Assembly (NCBI RefSeq): GCF_050015995.1
Contig: NZ_JBNHEP010000001.1
Location: 8,625 to 72,624, forward strand
Source of the DNA: Trichodesmium sp050015995
Lineage (GTDB): Bacteria; Cyanobacteriota; Cyanobacteriia; Cyanobacteriales; Microcoleaceae
Reading direction: 5' to 3'
DNA: 64,000 bases
In this document: positions 18,901 through 27,589 of the stretch, piece after piece
How the letters are laid out: every line of letters begins with the position of its first letter
How positions within the stretch are numbered: position 1 is the first letter of the stretch
Notes under the pieces: generated by a model
The model's database searches: none
What the model was told of the DNA's origin: nothing
The model's input: the letters and a program-made list of their open reading frames with translations, nothing else
Position numbers and translations under genes: made by a program

Positions 18901-20049
18901 CCTTGCCACAAACGGCGTGTAATTTTCCTGCTGATACAACACAGGCACCATCCAGTCAGCTAGAGGTAAATTACCTTTAACACTTGGTCGCTCCCGTTTA
19001 TTCAACATTTCGCGACGCCCGGATGCCACCGCCCCATCGAGACTTGCACCATTCACCAAATCCTGATATAATCTGCCGATAAAATGTTTTGCACCTTCAG
19101 CATAAACACTATATGCCATTGCTACCACACCTTTAGCACCCAGAGAAACTAACTGGGTTGCCACAGAAGAAAAACTACCTCCTCCCTCTTGAGCAGACTT
19201 GCAAGCATTCAAAACAAAAATCGGCACATTGCAGTCATTCAAACTTTGAGCTATTTGGGCAGCAGTCACAATATCTGGCGCACCATTAGCTTTTTCAAAT
19301 GCCAAAACCCCTTGCCCTTTGCTACCAAAGGAATGCTGAAAACCTTGACTCTTGGAGTCAAAGTCGCCATGTCCGTCAAAATGAACAATGTGGTAAAAAC
19401 CTTTCTGAGCATTCAACTCCCGTTCCAACTGTTCAAAACTAGGAGGTCGTAATACTTTCAGATTAACCTGTTGTCGAATTGGTTGCAATGCTTCCAACAT
19501 TGGGCGAGCAATAGTCTGAAAACCCACATCGCGATCGTAAGGTCTGGCAATAACCAACAAAATATTCAATTTATCTTGAGGCATTTCTGGCATTTCCCCT
19601 CGCACGGCAAAACTACCGAGACTGCGATACATTCCGGCGAGGGAGGGAGCCAGAAATTGGTAATCTGGGGAATAGAGCAACTCCCAAGGTAAATTCAAAA
19701 CCATTGGGTCTTCGGAAGAAATAGCAATTTCACAAAATTCTAGTCTTTCTCTGGTAGCTTCCTGAAAAAATTCCCGTGTCTTTTCGTTGCTGCGAAATAC
19801 CAACTCAAATAATTGTTGCCCCCATTCCTGCAACTTCGGTTCAATAATATTTTGTGCTTTATCAGGAAAAATGCCATAGGGAAATGCCAGATATTCTTCC
19901 AGATACCAACGCAAATCTGTCAGCGCTTGTTCGTCAAAAGGCTGATTAAAAGTGACACTAGGAGCAAAACGAGGATTAGCTTGTCCCCGTTGCCAAGAAA
20001 GTTGAATAGTGTCCTCTACATGGTTAATAACTAATCTATTTTTAGCCAT
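15979..20049 (-). CDS. CHAT protease - STAND (NB-ARC-like) ATPase - TPR protein
   Basis: 1356 residues; AGGA lies 7 bases before the ATG. Residues 155-375 are a CHAT (caspase-like) protease domain with catalytic His227 in HFDGHG and Cys283 in LNACKSA. Residues 412-640 are a STAND/NB-ARC-like ATPase: FVGR entry motif at 416-419, P-loop GVGGVGKT at 440-447, Walker B LLIWDN at about 516-521, VLITSRRE at 558-565, GHPLSLRVV at 617-625. A winged-helix-like linker follows. From about 865 to 1230 there are about nine 40-residue TPR repeats (consensus QFEEAKAYYQKALQIFED), visible in DNA as 120-base periodicity at about 16380-17470. This layout fits a sensor (TPR), switch (ATPase), effector (protease) machine, like proteins tied to conflict responses or regulated cell death. 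The trigger and substrate are unknown. All key catalytic residues are present. Confidence 0.92.
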   Translation of the reverse strand: MAKNRLVINHVEDTIQLSWQRGQANPRFAPSVTFNQPFDEQALTDLRWYLEEYLAFPYGIFPDKAQNIIEPKLQEWGQQLFELVFRSNEKTREFFQEATRERLEFCEIAISSEDPMVLNLPWELLYSPDYQFLAPSLAGMYRSLGSFAVRGEMPEMPQDKLNILLVIARPYDRDVGFQTIARPMLEALQPIRQQVNLKVLRPPSFEQLERELNAQKGFYHIVHFDGHGDFDSKSQGFQHSFGSKGQGVLAFEKANGAPDIVTAAQIAQSLNDCNVPIFVLNACKSAQEGGGSFSSVATQLVSLGAKGVVAMAYSVYAEGAKHFIGRLYQDLVNGASLDGAVASGRREMLNKRERPSVKGNLPLADWMVPVLYQQENYTPFVARARVAEDIPDLDEFLEEPKITNLVDLPEPGAYGFVGRSYDILRLERGFRQNNIVLLQGVGGVGKTELVCGFARWLADTQGRAGKIIFSSFESGAGLSQVVNQVGRAVWGDKFSQYAFDKQQAAVLKYLQTQPCLLIWDNFEPVAGFPAGNEGLLPEAEREELKGFLQKLRNGKSWVLITSRREERWLECGYRLLKLEGLSQSDAQEFAGKILEQVGVDRKGLPEEYLELLRLLDGHPLSLRVVLPHLKTETPQQLIDGLRQGLDKFEGTEGEGRDKSLTVSLDYSFERLSDKARRHLLFLGFFSGRVNANLLGGFENPDNENGKAYQAVFGDNLQTSDWLDILNEAVEAGIIEYLGETYYKIYPTLPWYLRHRIDKFHREKEVSELEKKLLFFYADLVDYYEQKLIDNADIATFVLQFEEPNLLQNLRLAEQQQEWDDALSILDSLWELYERNGRQLELRSLQQRLVKQIDIKEASGLCKSAQDYHHLGLFADEQRQFEEAKAYYQKALQIFEDTGDFYHAAYDYHNLGILAQKQRQFEEAKAYYQKALQIFEDIEDFHKVAKEYHQFGRVAEEQRQFEEAKVYYQKALQIYENAGDFYHAASEYHHLGIVVFEQRQFEEASDYFQEALQIYKDAGDFYQAASEYHELGLLAQEQRHFTKAITYYQKALQIFEDAGDFYQAAREYEQLGEISQEQEQFEEAIAYFQKALQIYEDADDFYHAAREYYRLGSVASEQQQFEEAKSYYQKSLKIFEDMRDFSNAANVYNNLGSLAQEQEQFEEAKAYYQKSLKIFEGMGDFYKAVNDYYSLGVIAREQQQFQEASTYFQKAFTALISGKNWRRASITLNQLGETLELQNNWEEAMKVHIQALEIDREHNFEDRAFYDIDALGRILMMLRLRFLNNRPKILIKCLLILNLWRGELGEHKLCRIWREVTGDDCPEEIFSAIRTAKEENFKALMEYTQMENNNNESGRVR

Positions 20050-20807
20050 ATCTTTTTCCTGAGATTTTAACTATTAGGTTGATTCAAAATTATTACCTGC
20101 AATAATTTCTACATTTTCAATCAGTTATTTCCCTGTTAAATTGAAAAATTGATTTAATGGCCTGGGAGTTATTTTAGTAGTGGACTGACCGAAGAAATAA
20201 GGTCTCAAGCCTCCTCTTTCAAGGGGATAAAGAAGAAAATTTCCCATTTCAAGCCTCCCTATTACTGGAGGTAGTGCTGATAACTGATAACTGATAACTG
20301 ATAACTGAAATGACACATCCAAAATAGTGCAATAGTAGGGGCGGGTTCTATTTCCAATTAACGAATTTAAACATCAGATAAAATAAACCCGCCCCAAAAT
20401 CTAACACACAAAATTAGCTGTGTCAGTTAAGATAATTACGCTGATACCTGACAGCTAAATGTTTACATTCTGTTTAAGAATATTACTGATAAATTTGCCT
20501 TAATTGCTCAATAGTTTCTACAGTTTTGAAAGAAGCAATAATTGTCTCTAAAAGCTGAATATTTTCAATAATATTAATCTCTGAAAATATCTCTTTTCCT
20601 GATTCGCCAGACTTCAATTATAACCCTATTTCTATGACAGTACCATAGGGTCTCAACTTTCCTTTTTAAGGGGATGAAAAGAATAAACTTCAGTATTTCA
20701 AGCGGAATGCTTCAAAGGTTGGTGTTGATAACTGATAACTGAAATGACTGGAGGCAATTCCAATTAGGCGTTTACTGCTAATATCGACTTTTTTTGTCAT
20801 TCTATAA
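20050..20807. repeat. Repeat-filled spacer upstream of the CHAT gene
   Basis: Two copies of the dispersed repeat that starts GGTCTCAA and ends GATAACTGAAATGAC: 20201-20314 and 20649-20750. Four ATAACTG heptamers lie at about 20278-20307. About 20335-20415 is a GGGGCGGGTT/CCCGCCCC unit. No gene seen; the promoter of the CHAT gene should lie just above 20050 but no boxes stand out. Confidence 0.5.
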
Positions 20808-21064
20808 GAGACTGTTTGTAAAATAAGTATTAAGAGAACATGCGAGTGACTAAAATCTAAAAGCGGTAATACTTCAAGAGATTGAAATTTGGTAGGTAGA
20901 GAAGTATTCAGTACATATATTCCTAGATTTTTAAGCGACAAATATTTGTCTTGATTTCTTCCTCCTTATTCCCTATTCCCTATTCCCTATTCCCTGTTCC
21001 CTGTTCCCTGTTCCCTGTTCCCTGTTCCCTATCTCCTTTTTATATTTCCTTTACAAACAATCTC
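20808..21064. mobile_element. 257-bp MITE, copy 2
   Basis: Starts GAGACTGTTTGTAAA and ends in its near complement TTTACAAACAATCTC. TAA at 20805-20807 and at 21065-21067 forms the target duplication. By eye it is the same as copy 3 (58076-58332) over the full length, including the counts of GGGAACA and GGGAATA heptamers, so these copies are recent. Non-coding. Confidence 0.85.
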
Positions 21065-21120
21065 TAAAGTCTAGTAATTTCTGTGTGTTGAAAATTATCA
21101 TAATGGGCTGACACTTATGC

Positions 21121-21189
21121 AATGGTGCGTTACGACGGATTGTTAAATGCCTTTCACAGTCTAAATTTTAGCCGTCTAACGCACCCTAC
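21121..21189. repeat. Hairpin repeat with GGTGCGTTA arms
   Basis: GGTGCGTTACGACGG at about 21124-21138 pairs with CCGTCTAACGCACC at about 21172-21185. It belongs to the same family as the units at 1410-1591 and 15895-15995. Confidence 0.5.
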
Positions 21190-21357
21190 AAATTTGGCTA
21201 GTTTTGATTTTTGACTTTTGATTTCTGTGAAACGGTATTAGGATATTTGTCCTGACACTCTTAAGAAAAACAGTATATATTAATAATAGTAACAATTTAG
21301 ACAAAAAACTTGACAATATCAAGTAATTTTGGTAATAACACCAGAGGATTGAACGAA

Positions 21358-21915
21358 ATGGAATTAAATTTAAGTATCAACCAAGAAACATTAGAAGTTT
21401 TAGAATTAGGAATCACTGAATATTTTCAACGCTCTGAAGGTCAATGGCATTCGGAAAGACGTTACTACACTTTACCTGAAGGGAATACCCAAGAAATAGT
21501 TAGTCATTTAACAATAAAATTTTTAGAGCAAGGAAGTCCAGAACTTATTGAATTAGCTCAACTCCATGAGTTAGATAATCCTGAAACAGTAATGATTTGT
21601 GGTTCTCATATAAGTTGGGTTAGTCAGGATTCTGTATCAGAAAAGAAACAGTCTCAAGGTTCAACAGTATTCGGAGTAAAAGGTTCAATTTTGTATCGCG
21701 ATCGCGGTTTTGCCACAAGTAACCCCATCATAGCTAAATATAAGCTATCTGACCCTAACACATTATGTCTCAGAACGGAGTACAATGGGTCTGTATTTGA
21801 AGAAGAAATTAAACAAATAGGCCATAAATACCGGACGAGACAAACTATTATTTCTCGTGCTGGCGAACAAAAAATGATTGGTCAATATTTAGAAAAACGT
21901 ATTTTAAATAATTAG
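21358..21915 (+). CDS. CpcS/CpeS-like phycobiliprotein chromophore lyase
   Basis: 185 residues from the ATG at 21358 (AGAGGA about 10 bases upstream); an upstream TTG at 21310 would add 16 residues that do not fit the family. Family signs: an early FQRSEGQWHSERRYYTL block, the strand-rich middle of a lipocalin-type barrel, and the end RTRQTIISRAGEQKMIGQYLEKR. CpcS/CpeS lyases attach phycocyanobilin or phycoerythrobilin to Cys84-type sites of phycobiliprotein subunits in the cytoplasm, for the light-harvesting phycobilisome. Which subunit it serves cannot be told. The next gene starts only 5 bases after its stop, so the two are co-transcribed although their jobs look unrelated. Confidence 0.88.
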   Translation: MELNLSINQETLEVLELGITEYFQRSEGQWHSERRYYTLPEGNTQEIVSHLTIKFLEQGSPELIELAQLHELDNPETVMICGSHISWVSQDSVSEKKQSQGSTVFGVKGSILYRDRGFATSNPIIAKYKLSDPNTLCLRTEYNGSVFEEEIKQIGHKYRTRQTIISRAGEQKMIGQYLEKRILNN

Positions 21916-21920
21916 AAAAG

Positions 21921-23063
21921 GTGAAGCGACGAAATTTTTTAGTCGGAGCAACGGCAATAACCTTAGCTGAATTTTTAGCAGGATGTGAAACACAAGCAGA
22001 TTTAAAAATTAAACTGTTAAAAAACACTATTCCTGCTCAAATGGTGTCAAAATTTCGAGGGGAATTAACATCTCCCCCTAAGTTAAGTTTTCAACCTCAA
22101 GAAAGCTTGAGTGAATTATTTTCTCTGCTGCAAAGTTGGCAGAGAAAACTTTTGTTAGAAAAACAGAATTTATCTACAAACAAAACAAAAAATATAGATA
22201 TTCCTAATCTGGTGACTTTGGGAGATTATTGGTTAGCAAATGCTATTAAACAAGAATTAATTCAACCTCTTAATTCTGACGCTTTACAAAGGTGGAATAA
22301 ATTACCGGAAAAATGGCAAGAATTAGTTAAACGGAATAATCAAGGTTATCTTGATACCCAAGGTAAAGTTTGGGCAGCACCTTATCAGTGGGGTACAACT
22401 TTAATTGCTTATCGAGTTGATAAGTTTAAAAATTTGGGATGGGAACCTACAGACTGGAGGGACCTATGGCGACCAGAATTGAAGGGTAATATTTCTTTGC
22501 TAAATCAAGCTAGAGAAGTTATTGGTTTAACTCTGAAAAAATTAGGTAAGTCCTACAATACTAAAAATATTGATGAGGTAGAGAATTTAAAGTCGGAACT
22601 GGTTAAACTAAATCAACAAGTTAAATTCTATAGTTCCGAGGATTATTTACAATCATTAATTATTGGAGATACTTGGTTAGCAGTTGGTTGGTCTAATGAT
22701 ATTTTACCATTGGTCAAAACACGTAAAGAAATTGCTGCTGTCGTGCCTCAGTCGGGAACAGCTTTATGGGGTAATTTATGGGTTAAACCTGCGGCTACTT
22801 CTGAGACTTCTTTAACAGAAAAATGGATTGATTTTTGTTGGCAACCCCAGATAGCTGAACAAATGTCAATACTAACCCAAATTACTTCTCCAATTCTACC
22901 AGGGATTAATCCAAATGAATTGACTTCGGAAATAAAAAATAATCCCTTACTATTACCTCCACAGGAAATTATTAAAAAAAGTGACTTTATCTATCCATTG
23001 GCAGATAGTACAATTGAACAGTATCGACAATTATGGAGAGAAATTCGTATGAATAGGGAGTAG
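21921..23063 (+). CDS. Lipoprotein substrate-binding protein, polyamine/iron-type ABC transporter family
   Basis: 380 residues, GTG start with AAAAG just before it, 5 bases after the lyase stop. The signal region KRRNFLVGATAITLAEFLAG leads to a lipobox LAGC with Cys22 as the lipid-anchored residue; the twin Arg also suggests possible Tat export. The mature part reads like a PotD/spermidine-putrescine or Fe3+-type binding protein (class with WAAPYQWGTTLIAYR, GWEPTDWRDLWRPELKG and WLAVGWSNDILPL). It would sit on the outer face of the cytoplasmic membrane. No permease or ATPase genes are nearby, so its partners are elsewhere; ligand not assigned. Confidence 0.82.
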   Translation: MKRRNFLVGATAITLAEFLAGCETQADLKIKLLKNTIPAQMVSKFRGELTSPPKLSFQPQESLSELFSLLQSWQRKLLLEKQNLSTNKTKNIDIPNLVTLGDYWLANAIKQELIQPLNSDALQRWNKLPEKWQELVKRNNQGYLDTQGKVWAAPYQWGTTLIAYRVDKFKNLGWEPTDWRDLWRPELKGNISLLNQAREVIGLTLKKLGKSYNTKNIDEVENLKSELVKLNQQVKFYSSEDYLQSLIIGDTWLAVGWSNDILPLVKTRKEIAAVVPQSGTALWGNLWVKPAATSETSLTEKWIDFCWQPQIAEQMSILTQITSPILPGINPNELTSEIKNNPLLLPPQEIIKKSDFIYPLADSTIEQYRQLWREIRMNRE

Positions 23064-24191
23064 GGAGTAGGGAATAGGGAGTAGGGGAAAAAATTTTAAG
23101 AGTGGGATAATTTATTTTGTTTTTGATTATTGAAAATTTCTTAAGACTTACGCAGAAACAGGGTTTATCAACTAAATTTCGCGATAAAAAAATGATTATT
23201 AGAGCAATAAATCTGGTTTCTTTTTTGGGGTGCTTAAACCCTGTTTATATTAGTAGTTTAAAAAAATTAAAAGTAATAATTGTATCTAGGGTTTGCTAAA
23301 TAAATCTCAAAGCTTTTACAGATAAAATTTTTAGTATTTTGAGGTCTAAAAAATACCAGCTTTTGATACCAAAAAGCTGAAAAAGTTAGAATTTTAGGCA
23401 GACAATAACAGAAAAATCAAGGGAAAAATATATCCGACTACCTCTTCTATAATTCCCATTTCTTCTAACTTATAATACCAATTACCAAAAGTAATGCTAT
23501 ACTTAGGCGATACTTCAGCTATTAAGTAATTAATACAGATATAATAATTTTTTTGCTGATTTGAGTCATGCTGATTTGAGTCAATTTAATCTTAGTTATT
23601 ATTATTTTTACTTCTCCCTCACTCCGTCATACTAATTTTATAAATGTTTGCTACAAATATTTAGGAGATTTTTTATGAGTAAGGAGTCAGGAGTAAGGAG
23701 TCATAATGAATGGTTTAAATACCATTTTTAGTTCGTAAATCATCTTTTTTATCAAAGGGGCATTTGCTGTAAAATCTTTTTCTCGCCCTTACTATTCGTA
23801 ACATTATTTTTTAAAAATGGTATCACTCCCCTACTCCCCTACTCAAGAAACTGTAGAAAAGTTTTTGAGAAATGGTATAACTACTCCCTACAAAGAGCAA
23901 AAAGACTTTTTCAGCAAATCCTATCTAGTATTCATAGCAGTCAAAACATAGTTACAGCATATTTCGGGCAAATGACGTACAAGGTGAATGGTGAAAATAT
24001 TGGAGTGCGGGCATCTTGGCCGCGATGGGTGTACCTCATAACTTCGGAAACTGCTGTAGCGATCGCTCTGTAGGAACGTTTCATCCAACTTCCCTAGTTT
24101 ATGGTCTATTAATAAACATCTCCAAAAATCAATTATTATTCATAAACTATCAATTATTTCCCTCTACTCCCTACTCCCTACTCCCTACTCC
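23064..24191. repeat. Gene-free spacer made of degenerate dispersed repeats
   Basis: No gene seen. About 23300-23475 shares CAGAAAAATCAAGGG and CTATAATTCCCATTT with 28480-28655 and, inverted, 36440-36710. About 23478-23615 matches 31306-31425 (ACTTAGG...ACTTCAG...TTTGAGTCAATTTAAT). About 23640-23820 matches 30005-30193 (TTTGCTACAAATA and ATTCGTAACATTATTTTTT). GGGAGTA heptamers follow the upstream gene at 23055-23080 and CTCCCTA heptamers precede gmk at 24165-24200. An HIP1 site is at 24058. These look like decayed non-coding mobile elements. Confidence 0.55.
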
Positions 24192-24752
24192 CTACTCCCT
24201 AAAGTCAAACAATATTGCCTCTAAATTTTGCAAAGCATCTTCCAAATTATCATTCACCAATTGTATATCAAACTCTACAGCAGCCTCAAGTTCTTCAGTC
24301 GCACGTTTTAGACGTTTAGCGATCGCCTCTTCCGAATCTTGTCCCCTACCCCGTAATCTTTTTTCCAATTCAGTAGTCGAAGGTGGTAAAATAAATATCC
24401 GCAAAGCATCAGGAAAAGTCTTTTGAATTTGTCGCGCACCCTCTAGCTCAATTTCGAGTATCACCGATTTACCTTGTTTAATATTTTCAATCACCGGGAT
24501 ACTTGGTGTGCCATAAAAATTACCAGCATATTCTGCCCACTCTAATAATTCCTCAGTTTCAATCATCTGTTGAAATTTATCGCGGTCTACAAAAAAATAG
24601 CTCTTTCCCTCCACTTCCCCAGGTCTAGGCGAACGAGTAGTAACAGAAACAGATAAAACTAATTCTTGATGGCGTTCCAACAAAGAACTTAACAAAGTCC
24701 CCTTACCCACACCACTCGGTCCAGTTAAAACAATTAATTTACCACTTTGCAT
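24192..24752 (-). CDS. gmk: Guanylate kinase
   Basis: 186 residues, normal length. P-loop GPSGVGKGT at 11-19, GMP-binding segment SVTTRSPRPGEVEGKSYFF at about 36-54, EWAEYAGNFYGT, and the lid RLRGRGQDSEEAIAKRL. It converts GMP (or dGMP) to GDP with ATP in the cytoplasm and is usually essential. It lies 170 bases downstream of a RemA-like gene on the same strand, an order also known from Bacillus (remA-gmk). Intact. Confidence 0.97.
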   Translation of the reverse strand: MQSGKLIVLTGPSGVGKGTLLSSLLERHQELVLSVSVTTRSPRPGEVEGKSYFFVDRDKFQQMIETEELLEWAEYAGNFYGTPSIPVIENIKQGKSVILEIELEGARQIQKTFPDALRIFILPPSTTELEKRLRGRGQDSEEAIAKRLKRATEELEAAVEFDIQLVNDNLEDALQNLEAILFDFRE

Positions 24753-24922
24753 AATTTTCTATCATATAGCAGGGAACAGGGAACAGTTGGAAAAACATTT
24801 CCGTCCTCTAAGTTTCATCATCAATAATTGTCAAGAGCTAATTCTTTCTTGACTATAGTCCTAGGATCATTAATTACGATTAATAACAGATTCTGCAAAA
24901 CCCAATATTAATCATTAAAACT

Positions 24923-25177
24923 TTAGTCATCTTTATGATTAAATATAAAGCGATGTGCTACTGTCTCAGGTTGAATTGAAGAAAGAATAACATGATTAGA
25001 ATCTGTAATAATCACTGCTCTAGTACGCCGACCATAAGTAGCATCAATTAATTGGCCTCTTTCCCGTCCATCGTTAATAATTCGCTTGATGGGGGCTGAT
25101 TCTGGACTAACAATTGCAACGACGCGATTAGCAGAAACTATATTACCGAAACCAATGTTAATTAACTGGATATCCAT
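24923..25177 (-). CDS. RemA/DUF370 family regulator
   Basis: 84 residues. Typical family residues: INIGFGNIVSANRVVAIVSP at the N-terminus, SAPIKRI, and DATYGRRTRAVIITDSNHVI. In Bacillus, RemA is a DNA-binding activator of biofilm matrix genes that forms ring-like oligomers; cyanobacterial members are conserved but little studied. Its position just upstream of gmk on the same strand matches the arrangement in Firmicutes, which supports the call. Intact; target genes unknown. Confidence 0.9.
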   Translation of the reverse strand: MDIQLINIGFGNIVSANRVVAIVSPESAPIKRIINDGRERGQLIDATYGRRTRAVIITDSNHVILSSIQPETVAHRFIFNHKDD

Positions 25178-25212
25178 GACAGATTACAATCAAATACAAT
25201 AAACCTGTACGA

Positions 25213-25440
25213 CTAGATGTTGACATCCTCCCGACGCTGCTCTCACGAGACAGGGCTGGGTTCCCATGCATCAATCAAATAGACTAAGCTGAAAAACTGC
25301 GACTCTTGGGGTTAACGACTCATTGGAATCTGCTGACTTACAGCCAGTCTTACGCCTCCTCCTCGTCCGATAAATAATCGACCTTTGACCCTTCCCTCCG
25401 GGACGCTACGCGAACGGCGACTTCATCAAAAAACAATAAT
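25213..25440 (-). mobile_element. IS605-type right-end / omega-RNA-like remnant
   Basis: Read on the minus strand the segment ends GGAACCCAGCCCTG...GCAGCGTCGGGAGGATGTCAAC (position about 25217 is the outer end). This is the usual right end of cyanobacterial TnpB-carrying elements, which doubles as the 3' end of the guide (omega) RNA. No tnpB reading frame is left on either side. About 25390-25425 is a GC-rich palindromic insert (CCCTCCGGGACGCTACGCGAA). Decayed. Confidence 0.55.
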
Positions 25441-25504
25441 TGAACAGATATCATTTAAGTGCTAGGGGGTCAAAAGTGAAAAATCAAAGATTAAAAGCCA
25501 TCTT

Positions 25505-25714
25505 TGACTAAGTTTTGAGATTGGTAAATCTCAAAGCTAAATCTATAGCGCTATAGTTTNNNNNNNNNNNNNNNNNNNNNNNNNNNNNNNNNNNNNNNNN
25601 NNNNNNNNNNNNNNNNNNNNNNNNNNNNNNNNNNNNNNNNNNNNNNNNNNNNNNNNNNNTGACTAAGTTTTGAGATTGGTAAATCTCAAAGCTAAATCTA
25701 TAGCGCTATAGTTT
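25505..25714. other. Assembly gap (Ns) with the same 55 bases on both sides
   Basis: 100 Ns fill 25560-25659. The 55 bases just before (25505-25559, starting TGACTAAGTTTTGAG) are the same as the 55 bases just after (25660-25714). A contig overlap of exactly 55 bases is what a k=55 graph assembler leaves when two contigs share their end k-mer, so the gap may have no real length, or may hide copies of a longer repeat. Confidence 0.9.
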
Positions 25715-25847
25715 TTATAGGCTATGCTTAAAGTTTAAAAACAAATATAATTAGACAATTATTCCTATTTATCAAAAATTGAGAAACTAAATTTAGATTT
25801 GGACAATTTTGGACGTTTAACTTGGAAATTTTGATTCTAAACTGACC

Positions 25848-27581
25848 GTGCAACCTGTTGATTATACAACTCTTATGGCTTCGTGTTCTGAACTCCGCGC
25901 CCAATGGCTGCCGGCCAGGTTAGAACAAGTATATCAGCGCGATCGCTTTACCATTGCCATAGCCCTCCGAACCATCAAGAAACGAGGTTGGCTGGATATT
26001 TCTTGGCATCCTCAAGCTGCCCGTATCTGTATTAGCGACCCTCCGCCTCGCATTCCTGATACATTTACCTTTAGTCAACAACTCAAACATCAGTTAGGTG
26101 GGTTAGCTTTAATAGATATTGCTGAAGTTTCACCTTGGGAAAGAGTTTTGGATTTTCAATTTGCTAAACGTCCTGGAGAAGCTCCTCTCTGGCATCTTTA
26201 TGTAGAAGTTATGACTAAATATAGTAATGTTATTCTTACCACTGCTGATAATTTAGTTGTTACTTGTGCCCATCAAGTTAATAGTCAACAGTCTAGTCTT
26301 CGTCAAATTCAAACTGGTCAACCTTATGAACTTCCACCATCTCTAACTAATCCTATTCCTAACCTCCAAGAAACTCAACAGCAATGGCAAGAACGAATTA
26401 GTTTAATTCCTGGTTCATTATGGCGAAATGTAATTAAAAATTATCGTGGTTTGAGCAAGGCTTTAGTACAACCAATGATTGAAACTGCTGGTCTAGACTT
26501 GCAAAAATCTACAGATGACCTGACTTCTTTAGACTGGGAGAAATTATTTCTACTTTGGCAAAAATGGCTGGGAATTTTGGAAAAATTGGATTTTTATCCT
26601 AGTTGGACATCTACAGGGTACAGTGTAACAGGTTGGGGAGCAATAGAATATGTTAATACTGTCGGTGAATTAGTAAATAGCTATTATACTCAACAGCTTA
26701 ATCAGCAAGAGTTTCGTCAACTACATCATCAAATTAGTCAAAAACTTAATAGTATTACGTCTAAGTTACAGCTAAAGGCCGATACTTTTACTGATCGTTT
26801 AAAGCAGTCCGATGGGGCAGAGTTGTTGCGATCGCAAGCCGATCTACTTATGGCCAATCTTCAAGAATGGCGATCGGGGATGAAAAATATCTCCCTTGCG
26901 GACTTTGAAACAGGGGAAGCTGTGGTCATCAAGTTAGACCCAGAAAAAAATGCTGTGCAGAATGCCCAAAGTATTTATAAAAAGCACCAAAAGTTGAAAA
27001 GGGCACGTATAGCAGTTGAGCCACTTTTGGCAGAAGTTCAAGCAGAAATTGATTATTTGGAACAAATAAACACTTTTTTGTCTCAGTTAGATAGTTACCG
27101 AAGTCCAGAAGATTTACAGACTTTGGAGGAAATTCGGGATGAGCTGATTCAACAAGGTTATCTTAACGCCCCAGAACATCATCACCAAGATAATAGAAAA
27201 GATACAGAATTTTATCGTTACCAAACTCCTGGTGGGTTGGAATTATTGGTAGGTCGTAATAACCGTCAAAATGACCTGTTGACTTTTAGAGTTGCGGGAG
27301 ATTATGATTTATGGTTTCATACTCAGGAGATTCCTGGCAGTCATGTTTTGTTACGACTGGATGCTGGTGCAATACCTGATGAAGTTGACCTCCAGTTTGT
27401 TGCAGATATGAGTGCCTTTTATAGTCGTGCTCGTCAAAGTGAAGTAGTTCCAGTGATTTATACCAAACCTAAGTTTGTTTATAAACCCAAGGGAGCCAAA
27501 CCTGGCATGGTTGTTTATAAACAGGAGCAGGTTTTGTGGGGCAAGCCACAAAGTGCTGAAGTCCACATCACACAGAAGTGA
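25848..27581 (+). CDS. rqcH: NFACT-family ribosome quality control protein (RqcH/Rqc2 homologue)
   Basis: 577 residues, GTG start. Residues 1-200 form the NFACT-N domain (YTTLMASCSELRAQWLPARL, TFTFSQQLKHQLGG, PWERVLDF). Coiled-coil and HhH-like regions follow. The last 140 residues are NFACT-R (DUF814): GRNNRQNDLLTF, DLWFHTQEIPGSHV, AFYSRARQSEVVPVIYT, YKPKGAKPGMV. RqcH binds stalled 50S-peptidyl-tRNA and recruits tRNA-Ala to add C-terminal alanine tails that mark the chain for decay. The Asp-Arg pair that is functionally important in known members reads Glu98-Arg99 here, a conservative change. Intact. The gene lies just after the N gap. Confidence 0.92.
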   Translation: MQPVDYTTLMASCSELRAQWLPARLEQVYQRDRFTIAIALRTIKKRGWLDISWHPQAARICISDPPPRIPDTFTFSQQLKHQLGGLALIDIAEVSPWERVLDFQFAKRPGEAPLWHLYVEVMTKYSNVILTTADNLVVTCAHQVNSQQSSLRQIQTGQPYELPPSLTNPIPNLQETQQQWQERISLIPGSLWRNVIKNYRGLSKALVQPMIETAGLDLQKSTDDLTSLDWEKLFLLWQKWLGILEKLDFYPSWTSTGYSVTGWGAIEYVNTVGELVNSYYTQQLNQQEFRQLHHQISQKLNSITSKLQLKADTFTDRLKQSDGAELLRSQADLLMANLQEWRSGMKNISLADFETGEAVVIKLDPEKNAVQNAQSIYKKHQKLKRARIAVEPLLAEVQAEIDYLEQINTFLSQLDSYRSPEDLQTLEEIRDELIQQGYLNAPEHHHQDNRKDTEFYRYQTPGGLELLVGRNNRQNDLLTFRVAGDYDLWFHTQEIPGSHVLLRLDAGAIPDEVDLQFVADMSAFYSRARQSEVVPVIYTKPKFVYKPKGAKPGMVVYKQEQVLWGKPQSAEVHITQK

Positions 27582-27589
27582 TTTCTTGT

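Noticed and set aside
17465..20034. Many open frames on the plus strand opposite the CHAT-STAND-TPR gene
   Set aside because: Antisense shadows of a long, well-supported gene; the ones at 16680-17500 only mirror the TPR repeats.
20690..20941. Open frame starting SLKNLGIYVLNTSL on the minus strand, also at 58027-58209
   Set aside because: It lies inside the 257-bp MITE and runs through its terminal repeat into flanking DNA, so the end differs between copies; no protein family features.
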